Origin: Campylobacter concisus
GTDB taxonomy: Bacteria > Campylobacterota > Campylobacteria > Campylobacterales > Campylobacteraceae
DNA: 64,000 bases
Assembly: GCF_003049705.1 (NCBI RefSeq)
Contig: NZ_PIRF01000004.1
Coordinates: forward strand, 1-64,000
Direction of reading: 5' to 3'
Below are positions 47,598 to 56,756 of the stretch, in pieces (position 1 is the first letter of the stretch; each line of letters starts with the position of its first letter). A model generated the notes under the pieces. The model ran no database searches. It saw only the letters and a list, made by a program, of their open reading frames with translations, and was not told the origin of the DNA. Both the position numbers and the translations under genes were made by a program.

Positions 47598-48800
47598 ATG
47601 AAATATCTTTTTGCCATACTTATCTCATTTTTCATCCTTGGCTGCGCAAAAAATGAAAATTTAGAGCCAAAACAAAACACACAAAATACAGCAAAAGAAG
47701 ACAAACCACTAGTTCAGGCAAATACACCCAAAAAGCCAGAAAAGTTAATACTTCCAAACTCAATTTATAGTAGTTTTCACACTATTTTGCCTTGCCCAAA
47801 TTGCGAAGGCATAAAAACTATCATTACGCTAAATAAAGACAAAACCTACACAAAAACAATGCTTACTATAGATAAAGAAGTAAGCTTGGTTGAAAAAAAT
47901 GGTACATTTGATGTTGATGATAGTGCTATCATTTTAAAAGATGAAAATGGCAATCTTAGCTATTTCGCACCAAATAAAAACTCACTTTTTCAGCTTGATG
48001 ACAAGAAAAATAAGCGAGTTGGCGTGCTAGCTCAAATTTATAATTTCGAGCCGGTAAATAAAGCTTACAAAGATAGTTTTTTTGCTAAATTTTATAAATT
48101 TAAAAACAAAGATAACTTTTTAGACATTGTAATCGTACCAAGCAAAAATGGTGCGAAAATAAGTTTTTATTCATCATTAAAAAATGGCTCGCCACTTTGC
48201 GAGTTTAGCTCTGAGCTACTTTACGACAAAGGAATTTTTTACCTTTTAGATGAAAAAGGCATTGCTCTAAGCATACACAGGATAAATAATGCAATTTTTC
48301 TAGTAGCAAATGACAAAATTTGTAAAAATGCTCACATAAGTGGACGATATAAAAAAGATAAAGATCAAAAAAATCTCTTTGGCAAAGGCTTTTTTGCAGA
48401 GCTGACAAACGAATCAGCAAATAGAGATGTGATAAAAATTTATGGCTCAAAAAACATAAAACGGGATAACACAAAAAAAGAAAACAGCTACATCGTAACA
48501 AACAAAAATGAAAGAATTTTTGAATATACCTTGCTAAATGGTATTATCACAAGCATTGAGATTTACTCAAATGAGTTTAAAACTCCAGAAAATATCAGCC
48601 TTAAATCAAATTTCAAAGATATAAAAAATTCTCTTGTTATCTCTAAATTTAGTAGCGATAAAAACAATATTTATCTAAAAATAGATAGCCACGATATGTT
48701 AATCACACTAAAAAATCCACTTACAAAAGAGATAACAAGCCTAAACGATATACCAGATGAAACAAAGATAGAGCAAATAACGCTAATGTGGAATCAATAA
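47598..48800 (+). CDS. Large lipoprotein with NlpE-like N-terminal domain
   Basis: A 400-residue lipoprotein. ATG 47598 is chosen over the upstream TTG because AAGGAG lies nine bases before it and the protein then starts with a normal leader; lipobox ILGC, Cys16. After a linker rich in Asn, Gln and Lys comes FHTILPCPNCEGIKTIITLNKDKTYTKT (Cys66, Cys69), the NlpE motif. The remaining about 260 residues are beta-rich, with a repeat-like stretch FFAKFYKFKNKDNFLDIVIVP / FFAELTNESANRDVIKIYG. No family is recognised there. It is followed at once by an MFS gene. Confidence 0.83.
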   Translation: MKYLFAILISFFILGCAKNENLEPKQNTQNTAKEDKPLVQANTPKKPEKLILPNSIYSSFHTILPCPNCEGIKTIITLNKDKTYTKTMLTIDKEVSLVEKNGTFDVDDSAIILKDENGNLSYFAPNKNSLFQLDDKKNKRVGVLAQIYNFEPVNKAYKDSFFAKFYKFKNKDNFLDIVIVPSKNGAKISFYSSLKNGSPLCEFSSELLYDKGIFYLLDEKGIALSIHRINNAIFLVANDKICKNAHISGRYKKDKDQKNLFGKGFFAELTNESANRDVIKIYGSKNIKRDNTKKENSYIVTNKNERIFEYTLLNGIITSIEIYSNEFKTPENISLKSNFKDIKNSLVISKFSSDKNNIYLKIDSHDMLITLKNPLTKEITSLNDIPDETKIEQITLMWNQ

Positions 48801-48801
48801 G

Positions 48802-49998
48802 TTGAAAGAATATCTTAAACTTTTAAAAGAAGAGAGAAATTTTCGCCTTTTAAGCATCATTCAGCTTATATGCTATTTTGGCGTATGGTTTTCGCACACA
48901 GGTATCTTTACCCTTCTTATCAAGCTTGACGCTCCTGTTTGGGCGATTACGCTAAGTGCAGCGATGGCATTTATCCCAGGTGTTGTCATAGCTCCGTTTA
49001 GTGGAATTTTAGTTGATAAATTTAGCCCAAAACCAATGCTTGTCATCATGATGGCAGTTGAGACGATAAGCGTTTTCATGCTTCTTTTTATAGACTCACT
49101 TGATTTTTTATGGCTACTTTTACTCATCATTTTTGTTAGAAATGGCACTGGCGGAATGTATTTTCAAGTAGAGATGAGCGTACTGCCAAAAATTTTAAGC
49201 AAAGAAAATCTCAAACTCGCAAACGAGATCCACTCTATCATATGGGCGGTCTCATACACCGCTGGTATGGGGCTAGCTGGAGTTTATATACATTTTTTTG
49301 GGATAAAAAGCGCATTTTTGCTTGATGGCATACTATACATTTTTAGCTTTGGATTTTTATATTTTTTAAATTTACAAGGTCTAAAGCCAGAATTTATAGA
49401 AAAGCCTCTAAAAATGCTCAAAAATGGGCTTAAATATCTAAAAGAAAATAGACTCATCGTGCATCTTATATTCTTGCACGCCTTTGTTGGCATTACCGCT
49501 TATGACGCATTGATCGCACTTTTGGCTGATTACAAATATGCAAATTTACTCTCAACATCGCTAGTTATAGGACTATTAAATACTTCAAGATCCATTTCAC
49601 TTATGTTTGCTCCAGCCATACTTAGCAAATTTATAAATAAAAATACGCTTATTTTCGTATATATCGGTCAAGGCCTTGGTATCATTATTTGGGCTTTATC
49701 GCTTTGGAATTTTTATCTATCGCTTATTGGCATTATCTTTGCTGGATTTTGCACATCAAGCCTTTGGAGCTACACCTATACGATGCTTCAGCAAAACTGC
49801 AAAAAAGAATTTTATGGCCGAGTGATTGCATATAACGATATGATTTTTCTTGGCTTTAGCGCTCTCATTTCATTTATCATTGGTCTGCTTTATGATATTG
49901 GATTTAGCGTTGAGATGATTGCGAGTTTTATGGGAAGCCTCTTTTTTGTAGGGGCTTTTTACTATCACATCGTATTAAAAAGCTACAAAATAAGGTGA
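48802..49998 (+). CDS. MFS transporter, probable exporter
   Basis: A 398-residue inner-membrane carrier with about 12 transmembrane segments, starting at TTG one base after the stop of the NlpE-like lipoprotein and so probably translationally coupled. The segment PFSGILVDKFSPKPMLVIMM is the MFS loop 2-3 signature, and the overall look is of the enterobactin exporter/DHA3-like group. The substrate is unknown; export of a metal chelate or drug is possible given the lipoprotein neighbours. It ends before a bidirectional terminator. Confidence 0.88.
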   Translation: MKEYLKLLKEERNFRLLSIIQLICYFGVWFSHTGIFTLLIKLDAPVWAITLSAAMAFIPGVVIAPFSGILVDKFSPKPMLVIMMAVETISVFMLLFIDSLDFLWLLLLIIFVRNGTGGMYFQVEMSVLPKILSKENLKLANEIHSIIWAVSYTAGMGLAGVYIHFFGIKSAFLLDGILYIFSFGFLYFLNLQGLKPEFIEKPLKMLKNGLKYLKENRLIVHLIFLHAFVGITAYDALIALLADYKYANLLSTSLVIGLLNTSRSISLMFAPAILSKFINKNTLIFVYIGQGLGIIIWALSLWNFYLSLIGIIFAGFCTSSLWSYTYTMLQQNCKKEFYGRVIAYNDMIFLGFSALISFIIGLLYDIGFSVEMIASFMGSLFFVGAFYYHIVLKSYKIR

Positions 49999-50010
49999 TT
50001 GATTTTAAAT

Positions 50011-50038
50011 TAAGTCGCCCAAGTTAAAAGGCGACTTA
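50011..50038. terminator. Bidirectional terminator between MFS gene and cheR
   Basis: TAAGTCGCC pairs with GGCGACTTA across a ten-base loop, between converging genes, with T-rich flanks. Confidence 0.85.
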
Positions 50039-50046
50039 GTAAATTT

Positions 50047-50871
50047 TTATTTTTTTAGATAGTAGGTAGTTCCATTTGAAAATCGTTTTTCATAAGCTGG
50101 AGTGTAAGGCACAAGATCAGCGTGCCCAGCATAAAGCCTACCATCTGGCTTAAGCAATTTATGAAGCCTCTCAACACATTTTAATCTAAAATCATCATCA
50201 AAATAGATCATCATATTTCTTGAAAGCACGATATCAAATTTTCCTAGATTAAAAATAGCATCATCAAAAACATTTAAAATTTTAAACTCACACCTTGGTA
50301 AAATTTCTTTTTTTATCTTAAATTTATCATCGACTTTTGTAAAAAATCTCTCTTTTTGAAAATCGCTTAACCTATGCAAGCTCCTCTCACTAAAAATACC
50401 ATTTTGACAGCTTGCTATGGCTTCTGAGTTTATGTCTATACCTACGATTGAAATTTCATGCTGTTTAAATCCCATCTCATAAGCAAGCATTGCAAGCGAA
50501 TATGACTCATCTCCAGTAGAGCAAGGAGCACACAAAATTCTAGCTCCTCCAAGCTCCTTTGCGTAATATATCACATCTTTAAGTTGAGGCAACTCTCTAT
50601 AAAAATAAGTCTCATTTACAGTTACTAGATTTAAAATGTCTTGTCGTAAGCTTGAGTTATATCTTATCATTGAAACAAGATCTTTAAAGCTTTTTATCTG
50701 GCGATCCCTAATAAAAATGGTAATTCGCTGCAATGTAATATCTCTTTTTGGCTCCAGATCAACTCCGCAAAGAGTTTTGATAACGTTCATAAATTCATTA
50801 AAACTATCCATATCTTGTGAAGTATTTGTTTGCATTGTTTTTGTATCTTTTGTGTCATTAGTTAATAGCAT
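50047..50871 (-). CDS. cheR: Chemotaxis protein methyltransferase CheR
   Basis: A 274-residue SAM-dependent enzyme that methylates receptor glutamates. It has a small N-terminal helical domain (FNEFMNVIKTLCGVDL), then RILCAPCSTGDESYSLAMLAYE (SAM loop), VGIDINSEAI and FDIVLSRNMMIYFDD. The ORF start overlaps cheB by 14 bases; an ATG at 50835 is a possible alternative and neither has a strong ribosome site. Works with cheB and the MCPs at the left end of this window. Confidence 0.94.
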   Translation of the reverse strand: MLLTNDTKDTKTMQTNTSQDMDSFNEFMNVIKTLCGVDLEPKRDITLQRITIFIRDRQIKSFKDLVSMIRYNSSLRQDILNLVTVNETYFYRELPQLKDVIYYAKELGGARILCAPCSTGDESYSLAMLAYEMGFKQHEISIVGIDINSEAIASCQNGIFSERSLHRLSDFQKERFFTKVDDKFKIKKEILPRCEFKILNVFDDAIFNLGKFDIVLSRNMMIYFDDDFRLKCVERLHKLLKPDGRLYAGHADLVPYTPAYEKRFSNGTTYYLKK

Positions 50872-51427
50872 TTAAAAAATCCTCCAGCTCTTTTTTTATC
50901 ATAGTTAGATTTAATGATTTTAAGCTTTGATTTAGCTCTTTTGCACGTTTTGGCATGCCATAAACTATCGCGCTCTCTTCATTTTCAGCTATACATTTTG
51001 CTCCAGCCTTATAAAGTTTATCAAGCCCAGATGCACCATCATCTCCGATGCCAGTTAGCAAGATAGCTAGGACATTTGCGCTTTTACAAATTCCAACTCC
51101 AGATTTAAACAACACATCAACATTTGGCGTATATATAGTCTTTTCTTCTGTATTTGGCTTTGCACTGATCGGTAAATTTGGTGACACCACTACATTTTGT
51201 TCACAGACATATACGGTATTTTCTTTTAAAATTTTCCTCTCATTTAAAATTTCAACATCCAAGCCACACTCTTTTCCGATTTGCATAGCAAAAGAGTTTA
51301 TAAACATTTTATTCATGTGCTGGGCTATCACGATGATAGCTCCATTTAGTTTTACGTTTTTTAATAACTTTTTTAAATGCCCAGGCCCGCCAGTAGACGC
51401 CCCTATTAATATTAATTTTTGTGCCAC
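50858..51427 (-). CDS. cheB: Receptor methylesterase CheB, catalytic domain only
   Basis: A 189-residue glutamate methylesterase/deamidase. The catalytic triad stretches are visible: GASTGGPG (Ser11), IAQHMN (His37) and LTGIGDDGASG (Asp). The N-terminal receiver domain of the usual CheB is absent, as in C. jejuni, so activity is not controlled by CheA phosphorylation in the usual way. Directly upstream of cheR. Confidence 0.94.
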   Translation of the reverse strand: MAQKLILIGASTGGPGHLKKLLKNVKLNGAIIVIAQHMNKMFINSFAMQIGKECGLDVEILNERKILKENTVYVCEQNVVVSPNLPISAKPNTEEKTIYTPNVDVLFKSGVGICKSANVLAILLTGIGDDGASGLDKLYKAGAKCIAENEESAIVYGMPKRAKELNQSLKSLNLTMIKKELEDFLNAIN

Positions 51428-51539
51428 AAATAGCCTTTAAAATTTTAATTTAATATTTAGCTTACGCCACTTTTTTGTATATCGTCAATATCCTTGCCAC
51501 TCTTTATATGCCTTGCTAATTTTTAAGCAAATTTATAGA

Positions 51540-51800
51540 TCATTTCTTTGTGATCTTATATAAAAAGCTAAAAATTTCAGCAACAGCTTTATATAAATTT
51601 GGTGGAATTTCTTGATCAACTTCAACCTTGCTTAAAATTTCAATAAGATCAGGATCCTCTTTGATCGGTATATCATGCTCTTTTGCAAGATCAATTATTC
51701 TATTTGCTATCTCTCCAGCGCCACTAGCCAGCACTCTTGGAGCATTGTCTTTAGATCTGTTGTAGCCAAGAGCTACTGCTTTTTTCTTATTTACTTGCAT
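51540..51800 (-). CDS. flhX: FlhB C-terminal domain paralogue FlhX
   Basis: An 86-residue protein equal to the cytoplasmic C-terminal part of FlhB after its autocleavage site (KKAVALGYNRSKDNAPRVLASGAGEIANRIIDLAKEHDIPIKEDPDLIEIL). In H. pylori FlhX can stand in for that FlhB part in flagellar export switching. There is no membrane segment. Its start and the stop of the upstream FliK-like gene share a base, so the two are coupled. Confidence 0.9.
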   Translation of the reverse strand: MQVNKKKAVALGYNRSKDNAPRVLASGAGEIANRIIDLAKEHDIPIKEDPDLIEILSKVEVDQEIPPNLYKAVAEIFSFLYKITKK

Positions 51801-53449
51801 TAAATTTTCTTATCAAAGCCCACATCAAGGCCACCAAATTTTTTAAATCTATCATTTAGCTTTACTTTTGACAAAGTTTTGATATTAAAGTTTGAAACTA
51901 TGAGTCCAAGCTTTGATATTGCTTGTTTTAATTTGCTAGAGTTTGAAAGAATTAGCTCCTTAAAATCATTTGTTTGCGTAGCCACCGAAAGATCGATGTA
52001 TCTTTTATCAATAAGTCCAACCATCACATTTATCTGTCCAAATTTCTTAAAATTTAGATCGATCTGAGCGTAAAATTTATCCTTTTTGCCTTGCTTAAAT
52101 GCGATATTTCCACCCTCAACACCATCCCAAATATAAGGCATATAAGTTTGAATCCCGCCTTGAAGACTTGATATCATTTGATGCATCTCGATCTGTGAAA
52201 TCATCTTGTTTGCAGCATTTACGCTTTGTGGGTTTTGACTCTTTTCACTGATATTTAAAAGTGTACTTTTTATATCTTGGCTTAGCACCTTTGAAATTTC
52301 GCTGCTATTTTTAGTCGTAATGTTATTTATATCATTTGTAGCGAGATTTAACTGCTTTAAAAGCGCCTTGCTCTCGCTTAGCTCATTTTTAGCCAAACTT
52401 GCCTTAGCATCAGCAAGGCTTAGGCTATGAGCAAGACGCCTCGCCGCACTTTGGAGCTTATCTTGCAAGCTATCATCCTTTGAAACATCGCTCATCTCAT
52501 TAAACGCTTTTACAAGCCCTGCTTCATCGCCTATGTTATTTAGCGTTTTTAGATCGTTTTTTATGCTATCAAGGATAGTTTTTAGCTCTTTGTGATTTTG
52601 GCTAAAACCAAAATTTTGATTTAGCTTTTCACTCGCTAAATTTCCTACCTTCTCGCTTAAATTTGAGATGAAATTTTGCATTTTGCCTATTTGATTTTTT
52701 ACTAGCTCGCCATTTTCATCTTTTGAAAAATTTTTATCTAAAAATTTAACCACACTATCAAGCTTGTCAACATCTTTTAAAAGGGTTTTTATGTTTGAGT
52801 TATCAAGGATGTTTTTTGCATCATTGCTCGCTTTTTCAAGTATAGAAGCAAGTTTTGAAAAAGAATTTTGATTGTCTAATTTTTCATCATTTATGGTTAA
52901 AATTTGATTTAGTAAATTCCCACTTGAGAGATTTTTTATATCGCTTAGTAGCTTCTGAACCGAGCTTGGAAGCTTCTCTGGACTAAGTGCATCTTTTAAA
53001 TTTGCTTCAAGCATTACGCCTGAGTTTTTGATCTGATCATTTAGTGAGCCAGCCTTTAGATCAGCTATTGGTTTTAGAAATTCTTTTATCTTTAGTGCAA
53101 GGCTCTTTATCTCAGGGCTTTCATTTTGCGTTGCTTCTACTTCTAAGCTTTTTGCAAGGTCTGATAGCTCGCCTGCTAAATTTGGAGCGATTTTTGTATC
53201 CTTTGCCTGAGATAAAATTTGTTCAGCCTTGCTAAGACTTGAAGCACTTTTTAGATCATCAAGTACTCTTGCAACGAGTTTCCCAACATTATCAAGTGTC
53301 TCTGAAATACTCTGCTCACTAGGCGTTTGTACGCTTGGCTGATTTTTAAAAAGCGAGCCTTCATTTTTACGAACTGGCACATTTTGAGTAGCATTTTGCC
53401 CGGTTTGAACCGAAGTATTTGATATATTCAAAGAATTTCCTACGTCCAT
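51800..53449 (-). CDS. FliK-like hook-length control protein
   Basis: A 549-residue hydrophilic protein. The N-terminal two-thirds is low in complexity and helical, rich in Ser, Lys, Asn and Leu (LSKAEQILSQAKDTK, LKDVDKLDSVVKFLDKNF), as in flagellar rulers. The C-terminal about 110 residues (YMPYIWDGVEGGNIAFKQGKKDKFYAQIDLNFKKFGQINVMVGL...) look like the FliK/Flg_hook C-terminal domain. Coupling to flhX strengthens a role in substrate-specificity switching, but a second, main FliK may exist elsewhere in the genome. Confidence 0.72.
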   Translation of the reverse strand: MDVGNSLNISNTSVQTGQNATQNVPVRKNEGSLFKNQPSVQTPSEQSISETLDNVGKLVARVLDDLKSASSLSKAEQILSQAKDTKIAPNLAGELSDLAKSLEVEATQNESPEIKSLALKIKEFLKPIADLKAGSLNDQIKNSGVMLEANLKDALSPEKLPSSVQKLLSDIKNLSSGNLLNQILTINDEKLDNQNSFSKLASILEKASNDAKNILDNSNIKTLLKDVDKLDSVVKFLDKNFSKDENGELVKNQIGKMQNFISNLSEKVGNLASEKLNQNFGFSQNHKELKTILDSIKNDLKTLNNIGDEAGLVKAFNEMSDVSKDDSLQDKLQSAARRLAHSLSLADAKASLAKNELSESKALLKQLNLATNDINNITTKNSSEISKVLSQDIKSTLLNISEKSQNPQSVNAANKMISQIEMHQMISSLQGGIQTYMPYIWDGVEGGNIAFKQGKKDKFYAQIDLNFKKFGQINVMVGLIDKRYIDLSVATQTNDFKELILSNSSKLKQAISKLGLIVSNFNIKTLSKVKLNDRFKKFGGLDVGFDKKI

Positions 53450-53452
53450 TTT

Positions 53453-54697
53453 TTACTTTTTATTTTTTCTATCGGCAAAATTTCCATTTTGCTCAATAGT
53501 AGCGATACCAGCCGTCCTTGCAACGAGCCTATCGTTATACTCTTTTCTCATGTGCTGTGGTATAGTTTTTTGCGTTAGCGCAAATAAAATAAGCCCGGCA
53601 AAAAGCACCAAATAAACATAGATAAAGCCAAATGCTCCAAAAATTTTCATCGCATAGCTCATAAGAAGCGGCGAAAAAAGCGAAGCCAAAGAGTAGCTAA
53701 ATAGCAAGGCACGTGCGACTTGCACGCTCTTTGTCTTGTCTGTGATCTCATCATTTGCCCTAGCCAGAGAAAGCCCATAAGTGCAAAAAATTCCAGCCCC
53801 AAAAAAGAATGAAAGCAGATATTCAACCGTTAAATTTTTGCCATTTAGCAAAAACAAAACCGCGCTTATTAAAGCCACACTGCTACAAAGCAAAATAGCT
53901 GGCCTTCTGCCATATCTATCAGAAAAACTACCGATAAAAACTTGAGCTAAAAAGCCTCCGATCATCGCAACCGTCATAAAAAACGATGCCTCTTTTGTGC
54001 CGTATCCTTGAAGCAAGACAAAAAGGCTTGCCATCGAAAAAAAGCCGTTTATTGCTAAGCCTGCAATGAGTGCACCAACAAGAGCGAGTGGGACTATGCC
54101 AAAAATTTTTGGGATATTTATGGGCTGACGCTCTGGGATTTGAGGCTGATTTATACGGATCAAATTTAATGGAATGCTTGAGAGCATGATAAAAGCTGCG
54201 CTTATGATGAAAATTTCAAAGGTTTTAAGATCAAGCGCTAAGATCAAAATGCCAAGTCCAAAACTTGTGTAAAAAACGCCTTCATAAAAGGCTATCACAC
54301 GAGATCTTATTTTGTTTGGAATTTTTGCATTTAGCCAGCTTTCTATAACCATCAAAAGCGCGTAGTAGCAATATCCCAAAAATGCACGCAATATCGCCCA
54401 GAATACTAAATTTTGATTTACCGCATGAAGCATAGCTGAGACTGCAAAAATGGCTGAAAAGATGGCAAATGCTCTGATGTGGCCAGTAGTTGAGATGACT
54501 CTGTGAGCTGTAATGGTGCTAATTAACGCACCCACAAAAAAGCCCGTGTTAATTAATCCGATCTCTAGCTCACCCACTCCGTTTTGCTTAAGAAGTGCGC
54601 TACAAGATGCGATGACTAGGCCATTTCCGATAAAAAGCAAACTCATGCCCAAAAATAGCGGTCCCATCGAGCGGATGATCCTAAAGCTACTTGCCAT
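53453..54697 (-). CDS. MFS transporter, YcaD-like
   Basis: A 414-residue carrier with about 12 membrane segments. ATG 54697 is preferred, giving MASSFRIIRSMGPLFLGMSLLF. AAGGAC lies about six bases upstream, and the extra 26 residues of the longer frame (from 54775) overlap the preceding gene in another frame and look non-coding. Motif GSFSDRYGRRPAILL is the MFS loop signature and IESWLNAKIPNKIRSRVIAFYE is typical of the YcaD group. Substrate unknown. Confidence 0.88.
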   Translation of the reverse strand: MASSFRIIRSMGPLFLGMSLLFIGNGLVIASCSALLKQNGVGELEIGLINTGFFVGALISTITAHRVISTTGHIRAFAIFSAIFAVSAMLHAVNQNLVFWAILRAFLGYCYYALLMVIESWLNAKIPNKIRSRVIAFYEGVFYTSFGLGILILALDLKTFEIFIISAAFIMLSSIPLNLIRINQPQIPERQPINIPKIFGIVPLALVGALIAGLAINGFFSMASLFVLLQGYGTKEASFFMTVAMIGGFLAQVFIGSFSDRYGRRPAILLCSSVALISAVLFLLNGKNLTVEYLLSFFFGAGIFCTYGLSLARANDEITDKTKSVQVARALLFSYSLASLFSPLLMSYAMKIFGAFGFIYVYLVLFAGLILFALTQKTIPQHMRKEYNDRLVARTAGIATIEQNGNFADRKNKK

Positions 54698-55211
54698 CAG
54701 TGTCCTTTGCAGTATTAAATTTATTCTCCATAAGCCCAAAAATAAATGCGCCAATTGGCATCGGAGCAAGCCCAACTAAAAAGCCAGACACATTTAGTAA
54801 ATTTTCATTTTTTAAAAAAATAAATCCAAAAAAAAGTATCGCATAAGCCACCAAGCGGTAAGGCATAAAGGCTGCCACAAAACTCTTATCTTTAAATGAA
54901 AATCTCTGCTTTTTTAGCCTTGCTTTCTCATCCTTTAAGCTAAAATCTTTTGCCTCATTCTGGGGCAAAATTTCTTCTTCCTCTTCGTCCTCTTCTTCTA
55001 TCTTGGCTAAAATTTCATCTCTTGCATTTTCTAGCCGAGAATTTATGCGGTTTTTATAGGCAAAAAAACTAGCCGTTAGAATAATAAGCGAGGCAAAAAA
55101 TGAAATTTGCGAGCTTATGAAAAATTGATTTGATATAAATTTGCCAACCACGCTAAGAGCCAGCCAAAGCGCAAAATAGCAAATCAAAAGCCTACTAATC
55201 GTCCTCATCAT
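54687..55211 (-). CDS. Integral membrane protein of unknown function
   Basis: About 174 residues with hydrophobic segments near 5-22, 30-48, 115-133 and 140-160. A highly acidic stretch of about ten Glu/Asp residues (EEDEEEEEIL) sits in the middle, followed by a Lys-rich segment. ATG 55211 (MMRTISRLLICYF) is preferred. The longer frame from 55244 starts with residues encoded by the end of atpZ. It overlaps atpZ upstream and the MFS gene downstream, so translation is coupled. No family recognised; C. jejuni has an equivalent in the same place, from recollection. Confidence 0.75.
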   Translation of the reverse strand: MMRTISRLLICYFALWLALSVVGKFISNQFFISSQISFFASLIILTASFFAYKNRINSRLENARDEILAKIEEEDEEEEEILPQNEAKDFSLKDEKARLKKQRFSFKDKSFVAAFMPYRLVAYAILFFGFIFLKNENLLNVSGFLVGLAPMPIGAFIFGLMENKFNTAKDTDGK

Positions 55212-55473
55212 CGTCTTTTGTGTAGCCTTTGTATCTGCTTTCATCTTTTAGCTCATCTAGGCTTTTTATCTGCGCTTTGTAAGCTTTATAGACGTTTAAA
55301 ATAGCAGCTGCGATGCCAATAGCAAAGCCTATCCAAAGAGCTGGTGTAAAATTTGTAGCCTTTTTTACAAAATACCCTAGTCCAGTGCCAAGCAAGATCG
55401 CAACTACGATTGAAACGCCAAGACTTAGCTGCTCAGCACCTGCTACGATATCTTTTATCTTAAATTTTGCCAT
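55195..55473 (-). CDS. AtpZ/AtpI-family membrane protein
   Basis: A 92-residue protein with two transmembrane segments (about 18-36 and 43-62) and the family stretch QLSLGVSIVVAILLGTGLGYFVKK...TPALWIGFAIGIAAAILNVYKAY. It ends in an acidic tail, DDDEDD. Relatives assist c-ring assembly of ATP synthase or magnesium transport, but ATP synthase genes are not adjacent here. Its start shares a base with the hemL stop. Confidence 0.88.
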   Translation of the reverse strand: MAKFKIKDIVAGAEQLSLGVSIVVAILLGTGLGYFVKKATNFTPALWIGFAIGIAAAILNVYKAYKAQIKSLDELKDESRYKGYTKDDDEDD

Positions 55474-56756
55474 TAAGCTTTTATCTCCAAAAACGCCTCT
55501 TTAGCTGCGCTTACCGCTAGATCGATATCCGCCTCACTCATCGCATCGCAGACAAATCCAGTCTCAAACTGACTTGGAGCTAGATAGATTCCACGCTTAA
55601 GCATAGCTTGATGAAATTTAGCAAATAGCTTTGTATCGCTCTTTAGCGCATCATCGTAGTTTTTCACGGCATGATCTGTAAAAAAGTAGCCAAACATAGA
55701 GCCACGAACACCAGTTTGGATAGTGATGCCAGCACTCTTTGCAGCCTCTTTAAAGCCAGCCATTAGTTTTAGGGCAAGCTTTTCGAGTCTAGCGTATAAA
55801 TTTGGATCACTATTTATCTTTGAAATCGCCGCTATACCAGCACTCATCGCTACTGGGTTGCCACTTAGCGTGCCTGCTTGATAGACAGCGCCATCAGGAC
55901 TTAAGCAGTCCATTATCTCGGCCTTGCCACCAAATGCAGCGACGTTCATGCCTCCGCCTATAACCTTGCCAAATGTGATGAGATCAGCGTCCACCTCATG
56001 AAATGGATATGAGCCAAGGCGAGAAGCCCTAAAACCGCTCATAACCTCATCAAGGATAAGCACAGCGCCAAATTTATCGCAAAGCGCTCTAAGCTCCTCT
56101 AAAAATTTCTTATCAGCTGGTACAAGCCCCATATTTCCTGCGATTGGCTCAATTATAACGACGCCGATTTTGTCTTTATTATTTTCAAAGATGGCTTTTA
56201 CACTCTGGATATCGTTATAAACTGCTAGATAAGTGTTTTTCACAACATCTTGTGGTACGCCGCTACTTGAAGCATTGCCGTATGTCGTAGCGCCACTTCC
56301 TGCTTTTATAAGAAGTGCATCGCTGTGTCCGTGATAGCAGCCTTCAAATTTTATTAGTCCATCTTTTTTGGCATATCCTCTAGCCACTCTTATCGCGCTC
56401 ATAGTTGCCTCTGTACCAGAGCTAACGAAGCGAATTTTATCTATTTGTTTAAACTCGTCACATATTAGCTTTGCAAGAGCGGTCTCTTTTGGTGACGGCG
56501 CGCCGTAAGATACGCCTTGTTTTACAGCAGAGATGATCGCCTCTTCGATATCTTTGTCGCAGTGACCAAATATGAGCGGTCCCCAGCTTTGGATGAAGTC
56601 AAGGTATTTTTTACCATCTACGTCGTATAGATAAGCCCCCTTTGCGTGATCTATCATCACAGGCTCACCACCAACGCTGCCAAATGCACGTACTGGCGAA
56701 TTTACACCACCTGGGATATATTTTTTGGCTTCGCTAAATGCCTCTTTATTTGTCAT
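55473..56756 (-). CDS. hemL: Glutamate-1-semialdehyde 2,1-aminomutase
   Basis: A 427-residue PLP enzyme making 5-aminolevulinate for haem in the C5 pathway. Visible motifs are [56 protein letters not shown] and the PLP lysine in [20 protein letters not shown] (near residue 263). The length matches. Its start overlaps the stop of the upstream cytochrome gene by four bases. Confidence 0.97.
   Translation of the reverse strand: MTNKEAFSEAKKYIPGGVNSPVRAFGSVGGEPVMIDHAKGAYLYDVDGKKYLDFIQSWGPLIFGHCDKDIEEAIISAVKQGVSYGAPSPKETALAKLICDEFKQIDKIRFVSSGTEATMSAIRVARGYAKKDGLIKFEGCYHGHSDALLIKAGSGATTYGNASSSGVPQDVVKNTYLAVYNDIQSVKAIFENNKDKIGVVIIEPIAGNMGLVPADKKFLEELRALCDKFGAVLILDEVMSGFRASRLGSYPFHEVDADLITFGKVIGGGMNVAAFGGKAEIMDCLSPDGAVYQAGTLSGNPVAMSAGIAAISKINSDPNLYARLEKLALKLMAGFKEAAKSAGITIQTGVRGSMFGYFFTDHAVKNYDDALKSDTKLFAKFHQAMLKRGIYLAPSQFETGFVCDAMSEADIDLAVSAAKEAFLEIKA

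Noticed and set aside
51048..51440. 130-codon plus-strand frame over cheB
   Set aside because: Shadow of cheB on the opposite strand; composition and lack of a ribosome site argue against it.
54698..54775. Longer N-terminus of the YcaD-like MFS protein
   Set aside because: The extra 26 residues overlap the preceding membrane protein gene in another frame, and the ATG at 54697 has a better ribosome site and family-like start.
54948..55000. Run of GAA/GAG codons in the membrane protein as a slippage tract
   Set aside because: The acidic stretch is mixed GAA/GAG/GAT codons in frame, not a homopolymer, so phase variation is unlikely.
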